DNA from: Pigoraptor vietnamica
Lineage: Eukaryota; Opisthokonta; Filasterea
Length of the DNA stretch: 16,177 bases
Direction of reading: 5' to 3'
Assembly (NCBI GenBank): GCA_943704525.1
Contig: CALSCQ010002490.1
Location: 1 to 16,177 of the forward strand
Positions 9,410-16,177 of the stretch are shown one piece after another. Within the stretch, counting starts at the first letter, position 1; the number at the start of each line of letters is the position of its first letter. A model generated the notes under the pieces. That model was given only the letters and a program-made list of their open reading frames with translations, searched no databases and was not told the origin of the DNA. Position numbers and translations under genes: made by a program.

Positions 9410-12400
9410 ATGGGACTGCGGTGGATGCCGCGTTGCGCCAGCGTCCCCTCGGTGTCGTGGGCGTGGACAATCGCTCTGCTCGCCGCTCTCGCACTCGTCG
9501 ACCTATCGCTCGTCGCGGCGGCTCAGAATGGCCCGCGAGCGAAGGATCCACCTGATTTACTTGCGGACTTCGGCGGCAGCGATGGCTCGTCCTTTTGGAT
9601 TGTCGCGGAGGACGTTCGCAGCCGATTGCTTGCCGAAACGCGCGTCGCGCTGACGCTCAGCGGACGGTACACGTTAGCGCGCCCACAAGCGGGAGATTCG
9701 AACGACACGGCCCTCCCGCTATTTTTCGGCGATGGCGTTTCAGTCGAGTTTGCCGCGGCGGAGGGCGGCAGTGCTGTTATCGAGTGCGTGGATGAGCCAC
9801 GTGACGGCCCGGCGGTTCCGCTCTTCGAGGTCGCGTTTGGCGCCACTTTGAGTCTGCGAAACCTCACTTTTTTGAATTGCAGTGCCGGTGAAGTGGTGCG
9901 CGTGTCGATGGGAGGGCGTCTCTTTCTTGGCGACTGTGCGGTCGACTGCGGCAGCTATGCCCCGCTGTCGCCCTTTCTATTGGCATTCGGCGCCGTGACG
10001 TGCGAGACCTCGACTTTCGACTGTCTTGGCGCGACAGATAACAGCGCTGGTCATTCGCCGGCGCTGTTCTTACTCGACGGCGACGGTTCGATGACGCTTC
10101 GAGACTCACGTGTTCGCTCCGCAGAGGGTGCAGTTGCCCACGTGACAGGGGCGGCGACGTTTTTGGCCGAGCGAGTGTTCGCGTGGCACGGAGGGCTTCT
10201 CGCCGCATTAATCGTCGATGGACGGGCCGAGGCCTTTCTGCGCGACGTATATGTCGCGTGCGCGCACGGCGACGACACGCCCATCGAGCACGAGCACGCC
10301 GTCCAGCTGCGTTTCCTTGCCAAGGTCTCGGTCACTTCATCACGGTTCAGCAATTGTGCGGGCGTGTTTCACGCCGCGGGCAATGCGAGCCTCGCCGTGA
10401 ACGACACGGTCTTTCTTGTCGATGTCCCCGATTTCGTCGGGACGGATTACGCCTATTATTACTTCTTCATGAGCGCTTTTTATGTGGGAACACCCATAGC
10501 TGCGACTGTCTCGGGGGGGTCCATACTTCTGCTCGAGGATCGCGCCGTCGTGGAAGCTCTCAGGTGTGTGAGCAACGGCACATCACGAGCACAGGACGGC
10601 GGTGTGGTCCACGCCAGTGGATGCGCGCGCGCGACTCTCGTGGATTGGTTCGTCGATGTCGCCGGCGGGTGGGCTTGTAACGGCGCCTTCGCGTTTGTTA
10701 CGGATAGGGCTGTCGTCCAGATTCGGTCCGCTTCAATCCTGAACCTTTTTTCGATTACGGCAATTTATTACTCTCCGCGCGATGACGTTTTCGCGACGGG
10801 CGGACTCGTGTGGGCCGGAGGTCACGCGTCGGTGACCGCCGATGACGTCATTGTGGACGACGCGCGCTCACGTTCTGGCGGGCTTATCTTCGCCACTGAT
10901 TCCGCGAACGTGCGATTGCGCTCGTTCAAGGCGAAGTCTATTGAGCTGTCAAGGGGTGGCGGGGTTGTCTGCGCGGAAGGAACCGCAGTCGTGAAAATCT
11001 CTGACGGCTTTGTGGGTGCTGTTAACGTGCTCGAAGGAGGTCTCGCGATGACGGCCGGACTCGCGCACGTGACGGTCGATAACGTCCGCGTGAGCAACTC
11101 GCTGGCGTACCGCGGTGCAGCCGCGTACGTTACTGGCCATTCGTTCGCTAATTTCTCCCGCGTCGAATTCGACGCGTTGCGGTGCTTCTCGGAGCAAAGT
11201 AATGCGGGCACGTATTATCCGCCGTACTCGATTTCCATGGACAACGTGCGAGCGGACGTGGCATCGGTTTATGGCCGAAAAGTTGAGGTTGTTGGCGGTT
11301 GTGGCATGCGGGTGGAGTCCGCCTCGGTCGTTGTTGATTCGGTTTCGTTCGGGACTGTCAACACGGCATTCTTTGGCGGCCTCGTGTCTTTGTCGGGGGA
11401 CGGCGCGCGCATCAGTGGTCGGAATGTCTCAGTGCCGTTCGTGTCGTCGGCCGGAGCAGGTGGCGTGTTTCACATGACGGACGCGTCGAATTTGCGCCTA
11501 GACACCGTCGCTGTCGGCCTTTCCCTGTCGCGCGAAGCCGGTGGTGTTTTCTATTTGGAGAAAGCGGCCGCGGCCTCAGTGACGGGTTACATTGGGGAAT
11601 CGCGAGCGGGATCGTACGGCGGTCTGGCGTATGTGAGGGATATGGCGTCTCTTTCGATTAAGGGGGCGCGAAATGTGACTGCCTCGTCGCTTGCGATCGG
11701 CGGCGTCGTGGCGCTTATTCACTTTGGCAGGCTATCGCTCGTGGACTTTCACACGAAATCATCGCGTGCGGAACTTGGGGGCGGCTTCCTCTACGCGGCG
11801 TCGCGCGCCATATTCTCGTTCGAATCGGTATCGGTGACGAATTCCTCGACGCCTGGTCCGGGCGGCTGCATGTCGGTCTATGGGGTCTCTTCGGGTGTTG
11901 TCTCCGACAGCAGCTTTAAGGCGTGTGTATCGAATGCGGACGATGGCGGCGCTATTGCTGCGCAGGATGCGTCATCGCTGCTTGTCGTCGCCTCGTCCTT
12001 TGATAGTTGCCACGCAGGCGGCAACGGCGGCGTACTGGCCGCGTTTGGCGATGCCAACGTTACTTTGACGCGAGTTGCGTCCCTCCATTCGGCCGCTGGC
12101 AACGACGGGGGTTTCGCTTGGGCGACGGATGGCGCGAAACTGACCGTCGTCGATACAACCGCGGCGATGTCGACTGCGCAGAAGGGAAACGGCGGCTTCG
12201 CCGCTCTAAGTGGTACCTCGCGTGTCATCATCTCCTCGACCTCCGTCGAATCTGCTTCCGCCGGGGCCGGATCGGGCGGCGCGATAAGCGTTTCACAAAG
12301 CGCTACCCTCACGTGCACCACGTCGAAGTTTTCGCTTTCGAGTTGTCGTTGGACGGGTGGGTTTCTGTACCAGACCGGCGGTTCTTCCTCTCGCTTCGTC

Positions 12401-15400
12401 GATGTGGTCGTGTCGGTGGCTGACAGCACTTATGCTCCGGGCTTTTTCGTTCGCGGCGCGTCGCGCATCACGGTCGTGGGAGTGAACATGTCATACGTGC
12501 GGCGTCCCGCTGGTCCCGGCGAAGGCTGGTTCTCTGTGCCTGACGACGCCGTCGGCATCCGGGAGGGCCTCACGTGCATGAATTGCACAGACCCCGCCGT
12601 GAATATCGTGGAACCCGATGACATATACGCACCGTTCTTTGGGGAGTACAATATGCCGTATGCTTACTTTTCAGACCCTGATGCCGGCGGAAACGGCCCT
12701 TTCAACGCCGAGGAAATCCGCCAGGCCCTCTCCGCTGCGAACGCGTTTGTGCTTGCCAACTATTGGTTCAAGCCTGCGATTTTCGGTGTTGTCGCTGCGA
12801 CAAGTGATCCGTGTGGCGCGATTGGTCTGAATCTCGAGAAGGCCACGTATCGCATCAGTGGACTCGCCGCCTTCGTCCTAATGGGCTTCTCTCTCTCCAC
12901 AGTTACTATTGAACGAGGAGGTGCCGTGTCGTTTTCGCAGTCCCAGTTTGATGACTCTGAGCTGATCGTTGTCGGCGGCGCGGTTGAGATGGTCGACAGT
13001 ATCTTTCGGCAGAGTGGCGTGACTCTGGCGGGCGATGCGACCCTGCGATGCACCGCGTGCACGTTCACCGGAGCGTCATCTGTTTCGCGACGCGAGGCCA
13101 TCGCGGCACTTGTCGGGGTGGTGCCACCCGCGTTAATTATCTCGGGAAACGCTGTCGCTACATTTGACGCACTCACTGTTTCCTCCTGGTTGCCGACGAA
13201 GGGCAACGGCGGCTTTGCGTCGCTCCGCGATTCCGGAAGCCTGCGAGTCGTCGGCGGGTCTGTATCTTCGCTGCGGTCACCTGGCGATGGCGGGTTCGCG
13301 GCGGCCGAGGCTCCGCGTAACGGGGAGACGAGCACCCAGCGCATATACGTCGAGAGCGTTTCATTCCATAGGACGATCGCGGAAGGCAACGGCGGCCTGC
13401 TGTCGCTTTGGGGCGCATCGCACGGCACGTTGAAGAACTGCTCCTCTGACTTCGTGCAGGCCGGAAAAGCGGGAGGTGTTGTGCACGCGAGGGACAGTGC
13501 GACGGTCCGTGTGTTTGACTGCAACTTTGGTGATTCATGGGCGAACAAGGGAGGGTTTGTCGCCGCCTCTGGCGCGCCGTCGGTGTCCATCACGAACTCT
13601 TCCTTCGGCATGACCATATCGTTGACACGAGGAGGATTTGCGACGCTGGAGCCCATCCCAGAAACCGACGGTGTTCCCGACTTTGAGTTCTCGGGCGTGA
13701 CGCTTCAGAGTGCGTACGCGAAGCTCAACGGGGGCGTCATCTTCTCTCTCGGCGCCAGCGTGCGCGTCGTGGACTCGGTCTTTGCTCAGTACGTCTATGC
13801 GGAGGGCGCCGGTGGGTTTGTCCATCTCGGCGGTGAGGTCTCGTCCACCGTTGTCATTGCTCGCTGCCTCTTCGTCCTGGCGTATGCCAGCCGAGGTGGT
13901 CTGCTGAGCATGGCCGACGCGTCCAACGTCACGATCGAGTCTTCCACGCTGCTCTCTGCGAGCGTGGCTCTCGATGGCGCGGGGGTGGCCATGACGGACG
14001 GACAGTTGCATGTCTCGAACAGTTCGTTTCGTAGCGTCGTTGCGGTAAACGGCGGCGGCGGCTTCCTTCGTGCGGCCGGCGGTTTCGTGGGCATGGATGA
14101 TGTTTCGTTCGATTTCTGCCGCGCGGCGCTCAGTGGCGGCGTCATACTTCTTCAGTCGCAGGTGACGGCGGTATTGAACAACGTGACGGTGCATGACGCG
14201 AGCGCGGATGCGACGGGCGGCGGTGCTATTGCCATGTTCGACAACACCGATCTCACCGCAAGTAATATCGCGGCGACCGTAGTGCAGACCGACGGATCCG
14301 GAGGCTTTGCCCTTGTTGACGGCAGCTCCGTGGCGAGATTTTTTGGGCTGTCGGTTGCACAAGCAGCGGCCGTGGACGGGTCGGGCGGCGCGTTCTATGT
14401 TGGCGGCAAAGCGAATGTAACGGTGTCTAAGGCCACCCTTTATGCCCCGGTGACCATAAAGGGACAGGGCGGCGCGATTTTCGCCACCGGTGGCGCGGTT
14501 GCTACTCTGTCGGATGTGCACATCGAAGACCCCGGTTGCGGTGCGGACGGGGGTGCCGCTGCCGCTGTGTACGGTTCGGTAATCGAATTGTGGGACGTGA
14601 CCCTTTTGCGGCCACGTGCACAGCTACTCGGGGGCGTGGCGTACGTCGGTGTGGACTCGTCGCTCTTGGCCGTGCGCACCGCTGTCGTCAACGCAACCGC
14701 TCTCGTCGAAGGAGGACTGGTGTACGCGAAAACCGCGAATGTGACCCTCATCGACTGTGCCGTATCGAACGCCGTTGCTCTGGCCAGCGATGGCGGGTGC
14801 GTGTCGGCTTCCTCGACGACCCAGCTGACGGTGACGCGCGGCAACTTCGACCAGTGCGAATCAACGAACGGCAGGGGCGGATTCATGTACCTGGCCGACA
14901 TGACGTCGGGCAGCGTTTACGTCGAGGGCGTGCGCGTGTCGCACCCATTTGCAATGTGGGGGCCCGTTGTATTCACCGATGTGCGCCTATCGGACACGCA
15001 GCGCTTTTTCGCTTCCCTGTCCGGACAACAATCCGGACTTGAGCGGGGAAACGCCACATTCACCACGCCCGTGGCATCCATTGCGATCCTCGCGCCGGGT
15101 GCGGTGGCGCTGGGGAACGGCACGGTCACCGCTGGTCCGCTGGCACCCGGCGCGTTGTTGCCGCCGTTTCTCGTCGAGTTGCGAGACGCTTACAATCGCC
15201 CGGGTCTCGATCCACCGCCCTCGTCGCTCTCTCTACGGTTGAAGGCGGGGGACAACTGCGAAATCTCCGGTGACCTCGCTAGGACCTTTCTCAAGTCACC
15301 CACCGTCGAGTACACAAACGTGCGCGTGTCCGCGGCAGTCGTGCCGACTACGTGCGAGCTGTCCTTTGCGTCTACCAGTTTCGACGAGAAGGCGCCCTTG

Positions 15401-15775
15401 TTTGCGTCAGCGTCGATGCGCGTATCACTTTCGGGTTGCGCGTCTGGTGCCTTGCCCACCCGCGACCCGCAGACTGGTCTCTACGCGTGTCCGTCGGCGG
15501 ATTTGTCGTCGCCCACGCAGGCGTCGTCATCGAACACGACTGTGATTGTGGCCGTGGTCATTCCCGTCGTGCTCGTCGCCCTCATCGCATGTGGCGTGGC
15601 GTATTTCCTCGCCCGGCGGAGTCGCAGCAAGTGGAACATGAAGCAACTCGAAGACTTTGCTCGTCATATGGAGTCGACGCGGCCGGATCTCGCGGCGTTG
15701 GAGATCTCTCGTGACGCCGTGGAGCTCCAGGATGTCCTGGGAGAGGGCGCGTTCGGCGTTGTCTACCGCGCGCAG
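9410..15775 (+). CDS. Beta-helix receptor tyrosine kinase, right paralog, exon 1 (ectodomain, TM, start of kinase)
   Basis: This 2122-codon exon is the paralog of the left gene. I start at the ATG at 9410; the open frame reaches 9392 only through a GTG, and an ATG at 9425 is an alternative with a purine at -3. Residues 1-38 form a signal peptide (hydrophobic core, VAAA cleavage site). The cap (GPAVPLF, then LRNLTFLNC) matches the left protein's cap. Beta-helix rungs of about 26 residues run to about 1850, for example GGLVWAGGHASVTADD and GGLIFATDSANV. A spacer with TCMNCT lies near 1034-1165. The membrane-proximal domain (1850-2044) has WGPVVF, RFFASLSG, GNATFTTPV and LRDAY, all shared with the left protein. 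The transmembrane helix is 2045-2067 (15542-15610), then ARRSRSKW and GEGAFG at 2111-2116. The exon ends in CAG before a GTTTGT donor; reading on reaches a stop at 15818-15820. It probably signals from the plasma membrane; the ligand is unknown. Confidence 0.9.
12511..12900 (+). other. Divergent spacer interrupting the beta-helix of the right receptor
   Basis: Repeat periodicity is lost here (about residues 1034-1165). The segment opens with GPGEGWF, has TCMNCTDP, then an aromatic, acidic and Asn-rich stretch, and rungs resume near the RCTACTF motif. Position and flanks match the left protein, but the centre is barely alignable. Boundaries are approximate. Confidence 0.6.
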
Positions 15776-15823
15776 GTTTGTGTGGTCCCGTGCGAAACTG
15801 GTCGCAATTGGAGATATTGAGAG

Positions 15824-16006
15824 TGGTGTGTGCGGTGTGTATGTGTATGTGTGCGGAGGCCGCGCGGCGGGGAGGGTTGGGCGTGTGTGTGTGTGTGTGC
15901 GTGCGTTGCGAGTATGCGTGTGTGTGTGCGTGTGCGTACGTGTTTGTGTGTGTGCGTGTGTGTGTGTGTGTGTGTCCGCGTGCGTGCGTGTATCATATGT
16001 GTGTAC
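15824..16006 (+). repeat. (GT)n-rich interrupted microsatellite in intron 1
   Basis: Two GT-rich blocks (about 15824-15852 and 15881-16006) are separated by a GC-rich stretch. The tract is interrupted by GC, TA and CC steps, so its alternation is less perfect than in the left gene. It lies on the sense strand of the intron, as in the paralog. Confidence 0.9.
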
Positions 16007-16020
16007 TGGGCGTCTTCCAA

Positions 16021-16060
16021 CGGCCTGACATTCACACTAACGGTCTGTCATTCACATGTA
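16021..16060. repeat. Imperfect 20-base tandem repeat at the 3' end of intron 1
   Basis: Two adjacent 20-base units, both beginning CGG(C/T)CTG and sharing CATTCACA, match at 15 of 20 positions. The first contains the candidate branch site CTAAC and the second ends just at the acceptor AG, so a duplication may have created alternative 3' splice signals. Confidence 0.6.
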
Positions 16061-16061
16061 G

Positions 16062-16157
16062 GTGCTCGTGGGAGGCCGGTTGCGCACGTGCGCGGCCAAA
16101 ACCCTCAAGGCGAATGTTTCCGTCGACCACCGAATCGAATTTATGTCGGAAGCGCAG
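16062..16157 (+). CDS. Right receptor kinase, exon 2 (kinase beta3 lysine and helix C), last exon visible
   Basis: This 96-base phase-0 exon encodes [13 protein letters not shown], with the beta3 lysine, and IEFMSEAQ, with the helix C glutamate. It lies between the GTAG acceptor and a GTGCGT donor at 16158. It continues GEGAFGVVYRAQ of exon 1 with the normal spacing between glycine loop and lysine. Length, phase and sequence mirror exon 2 of the left gene. The rest of the kinase is beyond the contig end. Confidence 0.9.
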
Positions 16158-16167
16158 GTGCGTGCTA

Positions 16168-16177
16168 CCCCCCCCCC
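16168..16177. repeat. Poly-C at contig end
   Basis: Ten C close the contig, eleven bases into intron 2 of the right gene. The run mirrors the ten G at the start. Confidence 0.8.

Larger units (their letters stand above)
15776..16061 (+). other. Intron 1 of right receptor kinase
   Basis: This GT-AG intron of 286 bases (donor GTTTGT, acceptor GTAG) sits at exactly the same codon boundary as intron 1 of the left gene, after GVVYRAQ in phase 0. CTAAC at 16037-16041 is a good branch-site candidate about 20 bases from the acceptor. Retention would end translation at 15820, giving a membrane receptor without a kinase. Confidence 0.85.

Noticed and set aside
13535-14521. 328-codon minus-strand frame antisense to the right gene's exon 1
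   Set aside because: Same explanation: an antisense shadow with an Arg-rich composition and no recognisable fold.
9392-15820. Bacterial reading of the locus as Pmp-like autotransporters with GTG starts
   Set aside because: The beta-helix resembles chlamydial Pmp repeats, but there is no autotransporter barrel; instead there is a single transmembrane helix and a spliced kinase domain. ATG starts fit just downstream of both GTGs.

Overview
This window looks like a nuclear contig from an intron-containing, GC-rich eukaryote, most likely a single-celled relative of animals (choanoflagellate, filasterean or similar) or another amorphean protist. The evidence is two very long secretory-pathway type I membrane proteins that run into a tyrosine-kinase-type catalytic domain (GEGAFG glycine loop, AAK beta3 lysine, EAQ helix C, HKDLAARN catalytic loop), GT-AG introns with CTRAY branch-site candidates, and (GT)n-rich introns. 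The species cannot be fixed from the sequence alone.

Layout. Two paralogous receptor-kinase genes lie head to head. The left gene is on the minus strand: exon 1 is 7527 to 1126, followed by five small exons down to position 75, after which the contig ends inside an intron. The right gene is on the plus strand: exon 1 is 9410 to 15775 and exon 2 is 16062 to 16157, where the contig again ends inside an intron. The intergenic stretch of about 1.9 kb (7528-9409) holds no gene I can support and is presumably a shared or back-to-back promoter region. The contig starts with exactly ten G and ends with exactly ten C.

The two proteins are colinear throughout: signal peptide, an N-terminal cap, a huge right-handed parallel beta-helix built of roughly 26-residue rungs (order of sixty), a divergent spacer of about 130 residues with a TCxNCT motif near the middle, a membrane-proximal beta domain with an RDAY motif, one transmembrane helix, a juxtamembrane segment and a kinase domain. 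The entire extracellular part, membrane helix and start of the kinase sit in one uninterrupted exon of 6.4 kb, while the kinase domain is cut into exons of 15 to 180 bases. By inference these are cell-surface receptors that sense an extracellular, perhaps carbohydrate, ligand through the beta-helix and signal through tyrosine phosphorylation.

The most notable details are in the left gene's kinase: a 15-base phase 2-2 microexon; an exact 11-base tandem duplication in the next exon that shifts the frame and would stop the protein before the catalytic loop (so the gene may be a pseudogene, a variant allele or an assembly error); a nearby alternative donor that would restore the frame at the cost of the hinge; and HKD in place of HRD. 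Intron 1 of each gene, at the identical position, carries a (GT)n-rich tract; in the left gene this forms 111 bases of unbroken purine-pyrimidine alternation reaching the splice donor.
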